Shown: piece by piece, positions 32,818-41,591 of the stretch | Layout: every line of letters starts with the position of its first letter | Numbering within the stretch: the first letter of the stretch is position 1 | Assembly: GCA_964641415.1 (NCBI GenBank) | Contig: CAZXMW010000010.1 | Location: 23,157-87,156 of the forward strand | Length of the DNA: 64,000 nucleotides | DNA from: JAHECW01 sp964641415 | GTDB lineage: Bacteria; Acidobacteriota; Thermoanaerobaculia; Thermoanaerobaculales; Sulfomarinibacteraceae | Direction: 5' to 3' | The notes under the pieces: generated by a model | Told to the model about the DNA's origin: nothing | Databases searched by the model: none | The model's input: only the letters and a program-made list of their open reading frames with translations | Position numbers and translations under genes: made by a program

Positions 32818-35256
32818 TTACGGCGTCGTCGCCGTCCAGGCCGAGACGTCTCCGCTTTCGAAGGTGTCCCGGAACAGTAGACCGGCGGGCAGCTGGTCGA
32901 AGCCTCGGATGACGATGTCGTCGACGTGCCAGCCGTCCTCGGTGACGACGAAGTCGGTGTCGATCCGGAAGCGGATGCGGGCGTGGTCGACCTGGTCGAG
33001 TGCCGGCAGCGGCAGCACGACCCGGTCCCAGGTCAGAGCGACGCCGTCGAACGACGCCGCGGTGGTCCAGGTCGACCCGTTGTCGGTGGAGACCTCGACG
33101 TGGCCGAAATCGTAGCCGTCCTCGATGTCGTAGATGTGGGAGAACTCGAGCACGACGCCGGCGACACCGAACAGGGCGAGCACCGGTGAGGTCAGGGAGA
33201 AGTTCCAGTTGTCGCCGTACTCGGCGCCGGGGCTGTCGGTCCAGGAGTGGTCGGGGGTTGCGGAGGCCTCGGTGGTGATCGCCCACTGGCCCTCGGCCGT
33301 CCAGCCGCCGACGCCGCCTTCGACGTCGTCGGCAAGGACGACCCGGTAGGGCTCGAGGATGAAGTCAAGGGGCGTCGTCGCGCCCGCTGTCGCAACCTGT
33401 GCAACGACGGTCCGGCTGCCGTAGCCGTCGGCCGACGCGGTCACGTCGTAGCTGCCGGCGGGCACCATGAGATCGTAGCTGCCGGTGATCGGGTTGCTCT
33501 GGGTTGTGAAGATGCCGGTCGAGATCACTGCTTCGATGGCTGTGCCGGTGTCGGCAGCGGTCACCGTCCCGGCGATGTGGGCTGCGGACGCGGGGTCGAG
33601 CACCCAGACGAAGACCGCGCTGACCGCGCCCCAGTTCCCGACGCCGTCTAGGGCGCGGATGAAGATCGTGTGCCGGCCGTCGCCGAGGGCGCTGGTGTCG
33701 AGGGTCGTCGACACGGTTTCGACCGGCGCGTCGAAGCTGCCGTCGACGGCGCCCATCGCCACGGCCGAGGCGCCGTCCTGCCACGGCGGTGTGTCGATGA
33801 ATATCTCGGCGGCTGCGATGGGCTGGGTCGGCTCGGCGCCGTTGCTGTTGTTGAACCGGGTGTCGTCGGCAGTCGCCTGGATGGTCACCGGGTCGCCGGG
33901 CGCGACCACCGTCACCGACGCTGCGTGGTCGACGATGTCGGGGCCGGCGGCGGTCTGATACGGGGTGCGGGCGACCTTGGCGGCGTACAGCAGCGAGACC
34001 AGGTTGTCGGGCAGGATGGTCGACTCGAAGATCGAGCAGCTCTGGAAGAACGAGGTCCCGAGCTCGAAGGTGTACGAGGCGACCCCGAGGTCGCCGTACA
34101 CGAAGTCGGTCGTCGTGCCGTCGGTCGGGTAGAGGCCGATCGACTGGTCGGGCTCGTAGCCGTTGAAGAAGGCGAGCTTGCGGCCCAGCGTTTGCAGCGC
34201 CGTTCCGTTGCCGGTGGCGGTCGGGGTGAAGCCCCAGGGCCACAGCACGAGCTCGGAGTACGAGTGGACGTCGAGGTAGACGCCGGTCGCGTCGGCGGCG
34301 GCGGCGGCCCCGAGGTCGGGGTCGCGCTGGTCGGGGAAGATCGACCGCGCATGGGACTGGACCGCCTGAGTCTCGGGCTCGGATGCCGACGAAGCACCGC
34401 GGTAGGTGAGCGAGCAGGGGTCGCCGCTCGAGCCGTTGCAGCAGGCCCACTGGAAGTCGAAGTTGCGGTTGAGGTCGGCGCCGCGGTAATCGGAGGTCGC
34501 GCCGCAGTAGCTCTCGTTGGTGTTCTTGCGCCAGGACAGACCGGTCTCGGCCTTCTTCCGCCCGTCGGGGTTGGCCTGGAGCATGAGGTGGATCTCGTGC
34601 TCGTCGAGCAGCCAGGTGGCGTCGGCGTCGTTGCCGTGACCGCCGACCAGGTGCTCGGCAAATCGGGTCATGAGCTCGGCGGTGGTGTACTCGCGGGCGT
34701 GAATGGCCGAGGTCACGAAGAGCTTCGGCTTACCGCCCCCTGCGCTCGGCGGGGTCCCGGTCACGGTCGAGTTGGTCAACCTGAGCACGTGCATGTCGTA
34801 GCCCGGATTGCCGCCGGGGGTGGTCTTCTCCCAGCTGTCGCCGACGTCGACCCAGCTCGCGAGGTGGGGATGGGCGGCGACCAGGTCGGCGGCCGCCTGG
34901 AAGGTCTCTTCGACGGTGCGGTAGCAGGGAAACCCGGGAACGCCCTCGGTCTGGCCCTTCAGGCGTGTCGGCGGGGCGCACAGCTCGGCGCTGCGCCTGC
35001 GGTCGACCTCGACCGTGAAGCCGAGGTCGAACAGGAACTCGAGAACCGCGGCGTCGGCCTCGACGAGCAGCCAGCCCTGGTCGTGGTGGACCTCCCATGG
35101 CTCGGCCCTGGCGGCCAGGGCGTCGACCTGCGCGCGGTCGGTGAAGGAGGCCCGAACCACGACGGTCGGGCAGCCTTCATCCGCGGCCGGGGCGGCGCCG
35201 GCGCCGGCGACCAGTATCGAGGAAAGCGCGATCACGACGGCGACACCTGAACGCAT
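32818..35256 (-). CDS. Secreted M14 zinc carboxypeptidase with C-terminal beta domains
   Basis: An 812-residue exported peptidase. After the signal peptide (about 1-25) comes a propeptide-like region, then an M14 catalytic domain. Its zinc ligands are in H-A-R-E (186-189) and D-V-H-S-Y-S, with L-N-R-N-F and the catalytic glutamate in Y-T-F-E-L-G-T. Residues about 460-580 and 590-650 resemble Ig-like and carboxypeptidase-regulatory beta domains, and about 655-790 an immune-inhibitor-A/MAM-like jelly roll. The very end, F-R-D-T-F-E-S-G-D-V-S-A-W-T, matches tails of two other secreted proteins in the window and may be a sorting signal. CGAAGGAG sets the start. It probably removes C-terminal residues from external peptides. 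Confidence 0.9.
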   Translation of the reverse strand: MRSGVAVVIALSSILVAGAGAAPAADEGCPTVVVRASFTDRAQVDALAARAEPWEVHHDQGWLLVEADAAVLEFLFDLGFTVEVDRRRSAELCAPPTRLKGQTEGVPGFPCYRTVEETFQAAADLVAAHPHLASWVDVGDSWEKTTPGGNPGYDMHVLRLTNSTVTGTPPSAGGGKPKLFVTSAIHAREYTTAELMTRFAEHLVGGHGNDADATWLLDEHEIHLMLQANPDGRKKAETGLSWRKNTNESYCGATSDYRGADLNRNFDFQWACCNGSSGDPCSLTYRGASSASEPETQAVQSHARSIFPDQRDPDLGAAAAADATGVYLDVHSYSELVLWPWGFTPTATGNGTALQTLGRKLAFFNGYEPDQSIGLYPTDGTTTDFVYGDLGVASYTFELGTSFFQSCSIFESTILPDNLVSLLYAAKVARTPYQTAAGPDIVDHAASVTVVAPGDPVTIQATADDTRFNNSNGAEPTQPIAAAEIFIDTPPWQDGASAVAMGAVDGSFDAPVETVSTTLDTSALGDGRHTIFIRALDGVGNWGAVSAVFVWVLDPASAAHIAGTVTAADTGTAIEAVISTGIFTTQSNPITGSYDLMVPAGSYDVTASADGYGSRTVVAQVATAGATTPLDFILEPYRVVLADDVEGGVGGWTAEGQWAITTEASATPDHSWTDSPGAEYGDNWNFSLTSPVLALFGVAGVVLEFSHIYDIEDGYDFGHVEVSTDNGSTWTTAASFDGVALTWDRVVLPLPALDQVDHARIRFRIDTDFVVTEDGWHVDDIVIRGFDQLPAGLLFRDTFESGDVSAWTATTP

Positions 35257-35474
35257 TGCGACTCCTTCGGGCCGCGGCCGGCCCTCGGGTAGGGTATGTC
35301 CCCTCGACCCGGCGCGCAAGCGCGCACGCGCGCCTGCGGATCCCGTTTGACCGGACGCCGGCGCTGCGGTACAAGAGAGCGGTCACCGCTCTCGACGAAC
35401 CGACGGCACGGTATGCGACGGCGTTGCGTGGGGCGGTTTCCCGACGGTCGGAGGCCGCCGGAGTCCGTGGGGGT

Positions 35475-35942
35475 ATGAAGAAGATGAGACATCAGCTGTT
35501 CGCTCACGGGCTCGGAGCCCTGGCGCTCTTCCTGGCGGCTCCGGTACTCGCCGCCGGCCTCGGCGACCACGACGGCGCGGTTGCCGACGCGACCACCGCG
35601 CTCGAGGCGCGGATCGCGGCCGGTGATCTCGAGTACCGCGACCCGGCGACCCGCGAGATCGTGATCGCGACTGCCGAGCGGGTGGCGGATCTGCGGCGCG
35701 ACCTCGCCCCGCTGTTCCAGCGGCCCACGGCGCCCGCGGTCGAGCGCCGGCCGAACGGAACGGTCCGGGTCGATGCCGAGGGCGTCGTCGGCCACGTCCA
35801 CCTCATGCGGGTCGATCTCGACGGTGGTCGGACCACGGCGTGCGTCGAAACTCTCGATGGCGCTGTCGCTTTCTTCCTCGGTGTGCACAGCCCGAAAGAC
35901 CGATCGGTCGGGTCGGCGGCCCGGCCCGTCGCGGTGGATTGA
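35475..35942 (+). CDS. Small secreted protein of unknown function
   Basis: A 155-residue protein with an N-terminal signal peptide (about 1-27, ending A-P-V-L-A-A-G). The mature part starts with a helix rich in Ala and Asp. It contains G-H-V-H-L-M-R-V-D-L-D-G-G and ends with a short beta-rich segment and F-F-L-G-V-H. I recognise no family. The start is the first of two nearby ATGs preceded by GGGGG. It lies 11 bases before the PA-domain protease gene and is probably co-transcribed, so it may be a chaperone or inhibitor for that enzyme, but this is only context. Confidence 0.65.
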   Translation: MKKMRHQLFAHGLGALALFLAAPVLAAGLGDHDGAVADATTALEARIAAGDLEYRDPATREIVIATAERVADLRRDLAPLFQRPTAPAVERRPNGTVRVDAEGVVGHVHLMRVDLDGGRTTACVETLDGAVAFFLGVHSPKDRSVGSAARPVAVD

Positions 35943-35953
35943 AGGAGGCTGCC

Positions 35954-37399
35954 GTGAGACAAGCAGTGATCGTCGTCGCGTGCCTCGTTCTCGCCATCGC
36001 CGCCGGTCCGGTCGCCGATGCCTCAAACTTCATCATCGTCAACGGCGACGCCGTCGGCGAGGGCCTCAACGACCCGACCCCGGTGGCGCCGGTCGGCGGC
36101 AACACCGGCGTGACGCTCGGCGAGCAGCGCCTGATTCTTCTCCAGAGCACCGCCTCGGTCTGGGCCGGCCTCATCGACAGCCCGGTGGACATCGTCATTC
36201 TGGCCCGGTTCAACCCGATCAGCAGCGGCGGCAATTCGTGCGGCGTCCTCGGCCAGACCGGGCCCGGCGACCCGTTCATGAACTTCCCCGGAGCGCCGGT
36301 GCCCAACATCCTGTACCACAGTGCCCTGGCCGACTCGATCTCGGGCGTCGAGCAGAATCCGGGCGAAGAGGACTTCTACATCATCTACAACAGCAACCTG
36401 GACACAGCGGTCTGTCCGAACGACGGCTTTTACTACGGCCTCGACGGCAACGCCGGGACCGGCGAGATCGAGCTGTTTCCCGTGGTGTTGCACGAGATGG
36501 CGCACGGACTCGGCTTCGCGAGCTTCGTCAACCCGTCGACCGGCGGTCTGTTCTTCGGCCTGCCGGGGATCTTCGATTACTTCATCTACGACATGACCGC
36601 CGGGCTGCACTGGAACGAGATGAACAACAGCCAGCGGCAGGCTTCGGCCGTCAACACCGGGAACCTGGTGTGGGACGGCGCCAGCGCCATCGCCGCCGCG
36701 GCCGACACCCTGTACGCCGGCGCCATGGAGCTCGAGGTGACCTCGCCGCCGGCGATCGCCGGAACCTATGCTGCTCTCGGTGCGGTCTTCGGCGGGGCCC
36801 CTCCGGATCAGCTCGACGGTGAGTTCGAGCTCGTCGACACCGGAAGCGCAACGCCGAACGACGCCTGCGACCCCCTGGTCGGTTTCACGCCCGGGCGCAT
36901 CGCCGTCCTCGATCGCGGCAACTGCGAATTCGGCCTCAAGGCACTCAACGCCGAGAATGCCGGCGCCAAAGCGGCGGTCATCGCCAACGATCGCGACGGG
37001 ACCACGCTCGTGAACATGGCGGGCGGTGTCGACGGCGAGTCGGTGACGATTCCGGTGGTGGCGCTCGGCGAGAACGACGGCGTCACCATCAAGGCACAGC
37101 TGCCGGGGGTGACGGGCTCGCTGCATGTCATCGAGCGGCTCGGCAGCCACGCCTCGGGACGGCCTCTGCTCTACGCTCCGCCGGCCGTCCAGCCCGGCTC
37201 GTCGGTGTCACACTGGGACACCAGCGCCACGCCTGAGCTGCTCATGGAGCCGTTTCTGGGCCCCGAACTGCTCGACGATGTCGACATGACGCCGGATCTG
37301 TTCATCGATCTCGGCCACACCATCTTCGGCGCCGAGGACATCTTCGCCGACGGCTTCGAGCTCGGCGACACGTCGGCCTGGAGCGGCGTTTCACCCTGA
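35954..37399 (+). CDS. Secreted PA-domain metalloprotease-like protein
   Basis: A 481-residue exported protein. The signal peptide covers about 1-22. A zinc-binding segment V-L-H-E-M-A-H-G-L-G-F-A-S (about 177-189) fits HExxHxxG, but the third metzincin ligand position holds Ser rather than His. A protease-associated domain (about 295-385) is inserted with I-A-V-L-D-R-G-N-C-E-F and the I-P-V-V-A-L strand. After it comes the W-D-T-S-A-T-P-x-L-L-M-E-P segment usual in this family. The tail F-A-D-G-F-E-L-G-D-T-S-A-W-S is shared with other secreted proteins here. The GTG start follows AAGGAGG. Substrate unknown. Confidence 0.85.
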   Translation: MRQAVIVVACLVLAIAAGPVADASNFIIVNGDAVGEGLNDPTPVAPVGGNTGVTLGEQRLILLQSTASVWAGLIDSPVDIVILARFNPISSGGNSCGVLGQTGPGDPFMNFPGAPVPNILYHSALADSISGVEQNPGEEDFYIIYNSNLDTAVCPNDGFYYGLDGNAGTGEIELFPVVLHEMAHGLGFASFVNPSTGGLFFGLPGIFDYFIYDMTAGLHWNEMNNSQRQASAVNTGNLVWDGASAIAAAADTLYAGAMELEVTSPPAIAGTYAALGAVFGGAPPDQLDGEFELVDTGSATPNDACDPLVGFTPGRIAVLDRGNCEFGLKALNAENAGAKAAVIANDRDGTTLVNMAGGVDGESVTIPVVALGENDGVTIKAQLPGVTGSLHVIERLGSHASGRPLLYAPPAVQPGSSVSHWDTSATPELLMEPFLGPELLDDVDMTPDLFIDLGHTIFGAEDIFADGFELGDTSAWSGVSP

Positions 37400-37413
37400 A
37401 TCCGGGGGGCGAG

Positions 37414-37495
37414 TGCTGCGGCTGCTGCTGCAACTGTCGCTGCCGCTGCCGCTGCCGCTGCCACTGACGCTGCCGGTGGTGTCGCTGACGCTGCC
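37414..37495. repeat. GCTGCC-rich low-complexity tract
   Basis: An imperfect hexanucleotide tract dominated by GCTGCC/GCTGCT units, lying between the convergent PA-protease and glycosyltransferase genes. No gene is credible across it. It is shorter and less regular than the array at 26.8-27.1 kb and has a different unit. Confidence 0.7.
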
Positions 37496-37517
37496 ATGAA
37501 GGGTGGGCGCGCTCCGG

Positions 37518-39320
37518 TTAACGACCGGAGGGGAAGATCACTCGCTCGTAGGAATCGACGTACCGCTCGAGACCGAAGCGCTCCTCGACGGTTCGCCGGC
37601 CCCGCTCGCCCTCGGCTCGGCGGTTGTCGGATCCGAGCAGCGACCGAATCGCCGAGGCGAGCCCTTCGATGTCGCCGGGCCGCTCGACCATGCCTCCGCC
37701 GCCGCCCGACAGCAGCAGGGGAACGTCGCCGACCGCGGTCGCGACACAGGGCAGGCCGCGGGCGAGCCCGTCGAGCAGAAAGACCGGCAGGCCCTCGAAC
37801 GCCGAGGTCAACAGGCACAGGTCGAGGGCGTCGTACAGCGGCGCCGCGTCGGCGACCATGGGGCGGCGGGTCAGGTTCGGCGGCGGATCGCGGGCGATCT
37901 CGCGGTCAACCTCGGCGTCGAGGGGACCGCCGCCGACGAGCAGGAAGTGCACAGGGTCGTCGGTCATGGCCCGGGCGAGCCGGACCACGTCGAGGGGCCG
38001 CTTCTGGGCGTGCATTCGAATGAAGGTGCCGACCACCACCGTGTCGACGTCGACCCCGAGCTCAGAGCGGAGACGCGCCCGCCGGTGATCGTCGCGGGGG
38101 CCGGGCCGGCCGACCGCGTGGCGGATGGTCTCCACCCGTTCGAGAGGAACGCCGTGCCGGGTGGTGAGCGCGTGGGCGATCTGGCCGTTGACGGCAATCT
38201 GGACGTCGACCGCTCGAATCAGTGAACGGGTCAGGTGCTCGATCCACCCGCCCGAGTGGTTGTACAGCTGGTTGACGATCCGCAGCCTGGGGAACAGCCG
38301 GCGCAGCGCGGCGACCTCGTCGTAGAAGGTCACCGACCCGTTCCAGCAGACCAGGGTCTCGACCCGCCAACGGCGGATCAGGTGACGCATCGCCGACGCG
38401 ACGGCGTCGCGCGGCAGCCAGTCCCCGAGGGTGTAGACCTGGGGCGTCAGCTCGCGGGCACGGTCGACGGTCTGGCCGAGGGCTTCGAGGTGCGGGTCGG
38501 TGGTGGCGACGAGCAGGCGGGCACGGTCCGAGAGACCGTCGAGCAGGTCGAACAGCAGCCGTTCGGCGCCGCCGACCGCCAGGAAGGGCAGCAGGAAGAG
38601 GACGGTTGGTCGACCGTCCAGGTCGGGAAGCGCCGCCAGAGCACGATCGACGGCGCTCCAGGATTGGCGGATGACCGCCGCGCCGGCGGCCGCCGGCGCC
38701 AGCCGGTGGGGCCCGACGGCGATCGAAGCCGGCTGGTCGAGGGAATCGAGGCCGGCGCAGCGCTCGGCCGAGGTGATGTGCGGGATGACGCGGCCGACCA
38801 GGGCGCCGCGGCGGTTCAGGCCGGGCGACGGCAGCCGGACCAGAGCGTGTGCCGCAAGCGCCGCGGCGGGGTCGCGGAACACCGCGCCGGACGGACCGAA
38901 AGGCCCGGGTGCGGGCGGCGCCCAGCCTCCCACGACCCAGCCGGCGGGCTCCGCTGCGGCAGCCATGAGCAGCGCCTCCAGGTGCACCGTCGGCAGCGTT
39001 CCGAGATCACCGTGGCCGAGATAGCCCGCTCGTCCGGCGCGGTCGGCATCTGAGGCGACGGCGATCGAGCGCTCGGTCTGATCGGCGAGCGGCGTCGGAT
39101 CGCCGCCGTCGACGACTGTGATTGCCGGGTCGGGCAGGACTGTTTCGGTCGCGGCCGCCATCGGGATGACCCGAGGGTCGGCCCCGTCGTCGGTCAATCG
39201 CCGCAGTCGGTGACGGATCAGGGAGAGCGAGCGGCGCAGGCGGCGCAGAGTTCTGCGGACCGGTGGGCTGAGCTCCCAGAGGGCGGCCTGAAGCCGGCGG
39301 CCGGGCGACGGGCTCGGCAT
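37518..39320 (-). CDS. Glycosyltransferase (GT4-like) with N-terminal extension
   Basis: A 600-residue protein. The N-terminal 220 residues are Pro/Ala/Arg-rich and match no domain I know. From about residue 228 it is a GT-B glycosyltransferase: V-L-F-L-L-P-F-L-A-V-G-G-A-E-R marks the acceptor-side domain, and F-I-R-M-H-A-Q-K-R-P-L-D, V-G-G-G-P-L and S-A-F-E-G-L-P-V-F-L-L-D-G-L-A the nucleotide-sugar side of GT4 enzymes. It is predicted cytoplasmic and should transfer a sugar in surface-glycan synthesis. Its ATG overlaps the stop of the upstream homologue by one base. Confidence 0.88.
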   Translation of the reverse strand: MPSPSPGRRLQAALWELSPPVRRTLRRLRRSLSLIRHRLRRLTDDGADPRVIPMAAATETVLPDPAITVVDGGDPTPLADQTERSIAVASDADRAGRAGYLGHGDLGTLPTVHLEALLMAAAAEPAGWVVGGWAPPAPGPFGPSGAVFRDPAAALAAHALVRLPSPGLNRRGALVGRVIPHITSAERCAGLDSLDQPASIAVGPHRLAPAAAGAAVIRQSWSAVDRALAALPDLDGRPTVLFLLPFLAVGGAERLLFDLLDGLSDRARLLVATTDPHLEALGQTVDRARELTPQVYTLGDWLPRDAVASAMRHLIRRWRVETLVCWNGSVTFYDEVAALRRLFPRLRIVNQLYNHSGGWIEHLTRSLIRAVDVQIAVNGQIAHALTTRHGVPLERVETIRHAVGRPGPRDDHRRARLRSELGVDVDTVVVGTFIRMHAQKRPLDVVRLARAMTDDPVHFLLVGGGPLDAEVDREIARDPPPNLTRRPMVADAAPLYDALDLCLLTSAFEGLPVFLLDGLARGLPCVATAVGDVPLLLSGGGGGMVERPGDIEGLASAIRSLLGSDNRRAEGERGRRTVEERFGLERYVDSYERVIFPSGR

Positions 39321-41170
39321 CACGGCTCGCCGAGGAAGACGCGTGCGTAGGCGTCGGCGCAGGCTGCGACCGAGAATCGCGGCGCCGCCCGGAGAGCCTG
39401 GTCGGCGAGCTCGGCGCGGACCGACGGGCGGACGATCTCCCGGACCACCGCCTCGAGGGCTTCGAGGTCGCCGGGGTGGTCGACCACGAGGCCGGCGCCG
39501 CACTCGTCGAGCACGGTTCCCAGGTCGCCGACCCGCGTGCCGAGAAACGGCCGGCCGAGCTGAAGGCACTCGAGCATGAAAACCGGGAGACCCTCGTGCT
39601 CGGAGACCAGACAGCCGACGTCGGCGGCGACGATGAGATCGGGGATGTCGCTGCGGAAGGCCAGGCGGCGAACCCGCGCGCCGCCGGAACCGGCGATCGC
39701 CCGATCGACGTCGGCTTCGAGCTCGCCGCCGCCGACCAACACGAAGTGAACCCGATCGAGATCACGGACCCGTTCGGCGAGCGCCACCAGATCGAGGGGA
39801 CGTTTCTGCGCGTGCATCCGGGCCGCGGTGAGCAGCACCACGTCGTCGTCGGTGAACCCGAGTTCGTGGCGAACCGAGCACCGCAGCCGCGACCGGGACG
39901 CCTCCGGCGGCAGGGCCTGCTCGGGACGTCCGCACGGCCAGATCACCGGCACACGATCGGCCGGCCAATCGCGCTCGCCGATCAGGACCTCGGCGATCGG
40001 CCGGTTCTCCGCGACGCAGACGTCGATTGACTCCGCCGCCCCGCCCGTGTAGCTCGAGATGTAGCCGATCCGGTGGTCGTAGAGGTGGTCGACGATCCGC
40101 AGACCGGGCCGGGCGGCCTTGAGCCGCGGCGCGAATTCGTAGAACAGCGTCGTGCCATTGGCGTTGTACAGGACTTCGGCGCCGGCCGCGTCGATCAGCG
40201 CGAGCAGCATCCCGACCATGGCGTCCGGATGCACCAGGTCGCCGAGGCAGATCAGCCGGTCGGTGATCTCCATGAAATCCGACCGGCGGTCGCCGAGCTC
40301 CGGCCGGTGGGGAGCGAGCGTGGCGATGGAGAAGCGGAAGCGGCGACCGAGAGCGTCCAGGGTCGCGTGCAGCGTCTGCTCGGCGCCGCCGCGGGCGAGA
40401 AACGGCGCCGTGACCAACACCGCGGGCCTTCCGTCGGACAGCGGTCGCCGATCGAGCCGGGAGGCGTCGCGCAGGCCGATCTGCGCCACCGGCCCGAGAT
40501 CGTGATCGGCCAGATAGGAGCCGCGCCGGCGCCGGTTGAATCGCGTCGGCGTCCTCTCGCCGCCCGCGACGCCGTGACTGTCGACGAGCTTGACGACGCG
40601 GCCGCTGCGGGTCGGCATCACGGCATCGTCGGCTGCGTCCCACCGGTAGGAGTCGGTCCGGTACAGCGCCCATGGCCGCAGCGCACTGGCGTGCACGGCG
40701 TCGATGTCGACGACCGTGTCGCCGATCGGACGACCGACACGCTCCCGGAGCACCACGGCATCGACCGCCTCGGCAGCGGCCGTGAGCAGGCAGGACTCGA
40801 GGTGGGCGGAGACCACGTCGGGCAGTGGCCCCGGCGCGGCGAACCAGGTCGCGGTCGTTCCGGCGAGTCGGTCCTGCCGCGGTTCGATCCGCCAGGCCTC
40901 GGCGCCGTCGGCGCGGCATCCCACCGCACGGAGCTCGTCGAGGGTCTGGTCGCGGCACCAGGCCGCGGCGTCGTCGCGGCTGACGGCGCCATCGCCGTCG
41001 GCCCGCAGCCGGAGCTCGACCAGCGGCGACGGCGGCGCCGGCCAGTCGACGGTGCGGTAGCCGATCCGGCCGGCCGGTTCGCCACGATCCAGCGCCCGCC
41101 GGTACCGGGCCCGGCCGAGCAGGCGCTCGGTCAACGCGGCGATCCGGCCGGATACGTCGGGCAGCTTCAT
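39320..41170 (-). CDS. Glycosyltransferase (GT4-like) with N-terminal extension
   Basis: A 616-residue homologue of the gene that follows it. The first 245 residues form an extension of unknown role. The catalytic part shows V-T-A-P-F-L-A-R-G-G-A-E-Q, A-A-R-M-H-A-Q-K-R-P-L-D-L, V-G-G-G-E-L-E-A-D-V and the E-H-E-G-L-P-V-F-M-L-E nucleotide-sugar motif. Shared H-A-Q-K-R-P-L-D and G-G-A-E blocks show that the two genes arose by duplication. It heads the minus-strand arm of the glycan locus. A conserved non-coding element (41197-41320) begins 27 bases upstream of its start. No strong ribosome site is seen. Confidence 0.88.
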   Translation of the reverse strand: MKLPDVSGRIAALTERLLGRARYRRALDRGEPAGRIGYRTVDWPAPPSPLVELRLRADGDGAVSRDDAAAWCRDQTLDELRAVGCRADGAEAWRIEPRQDRLAGTTATWFAAPGPLPDVVSAHLESCLLTAAAEAVDAVVLRERVGRPIGDTVVDIDAVHASALRPWALYRTDSYRWDAADDAVMPTRSGRVVKLVDSHGVAGGERTPTRFNRRRRGSYLADHDLGPVAQIGLRDASRLDRRPLSDGRPAVLVTAPFLARGGAEQTLHATLDALGRRFRFSIATLAPHRPELGDRRSDFMEITDRLICLGDLVHPDAMVGMLLALIDAAGAEVLYNANGTTLFYEFAPRLKAARPGLRIVDHLYDHRIGYISSYTGGAAESIDVCVAENRPIAEVLIGERDWPADRVPVIWPCGRPEQALPPEASRSRLRCSVRHELGFTDDDVVLLTAARMHAQKRPLDLVALAERVRDLDRVHFVLVGGGELEADVDRAIAGSGGARVRRLAFRSDIPDLIVAADVGCLVSEHEGLPVFMLECLQLGRPFLGTRVGDLGTVLDECGAGLVVDHPGDLEALEAVVREIVRPSVRAELADQALRAAPRFSVAACADAYARVFLGEP

Positions 41171-41196
41171 CGGTGTCGGATCAGTCTAACCCGGAC

Positions 41197-41320
41197 CTCA
41201 GCTGGGCGATTGTCACTGGCGATCTGCACCACGCTTCTGCGCTCGGGGTGGATGCAAAAAATACACGACAGACTGAAGGGGTTGCCTTTGTTTTTCGCAA
41301 CCACCAGCGCATCAGGATCA
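41197..41320. repeat. Conserved intergenic element, copy 1 (truncated)
   Basis: The first of three copies of an unrecognised element in the glycan locus, all in the same orientation. It starts CTCAG, contains GATTGTCACTGGCGATCTGC and CAnCAGCGCATCA, and ends about 40 bases before the point the other copies reach. It is the most diverged copy. It sits directly upstream of the 39320-41170 glycosyltransferase; a TAGACT hexamer (minus strand, 41183-41188) lies between the element and the gene. Confidence 0.8.
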
Positions 41321-41425
41321 GGCCGGGTCATTCGAGGCTTTTTCTACCGCGCGGGATCCACCCTGCCCGTCGATGAGATCTCGGGGGTCGTCCCGGTCCG
41401 CCCGGGAGCCGGTATCATCCGACAC

Positions 41426-41585
41426 CTCAGATGAGAGATTGTCACTGGCGATCTGCACCGGCCTCCTGCGCCCTGGATGGCTGCGAAAATACTCGACAGA
41501 CCGAAGGGTGTGCCTCCATTTCTCGCAACCAGCAGCGCATCAAAATCTTGGCGCACCTCATCCAGCACAACCGCTCCTCTCAGGC
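41426..41585. repeat. Conserved intergenic element, copy 2
   Basis: A full-length copy of about 160 bp ending six bases before the ATG of the Asp-box lipoprotein gene. Conserved blocks shared with copy 3 include CGCCCTGGATGGCTGCGAAA, ACCGAAGG, TGCCTCC, CAGCGCATCA, ATCTTGG and CACCTCATCCAGCA, and the end CTCAGGC. Identity with copy 3 is roughly 80-85% by eye. A one-base length difference and scattered changes argue against a coding function. Confidence 0.85.
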
Positions 41586-41591
41586 GACAGC

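Noticed and set aside
33670..35250. 526-codon plus-strand frame
   Set aside because: Antisense shadow of the M14 carboxypeptidase gene.
37510..37528. 7-bp hairpin over the stop codon of the glycosyltransferase gene
   Set aside because: Short, without a T tract; not convincing as a terminator.
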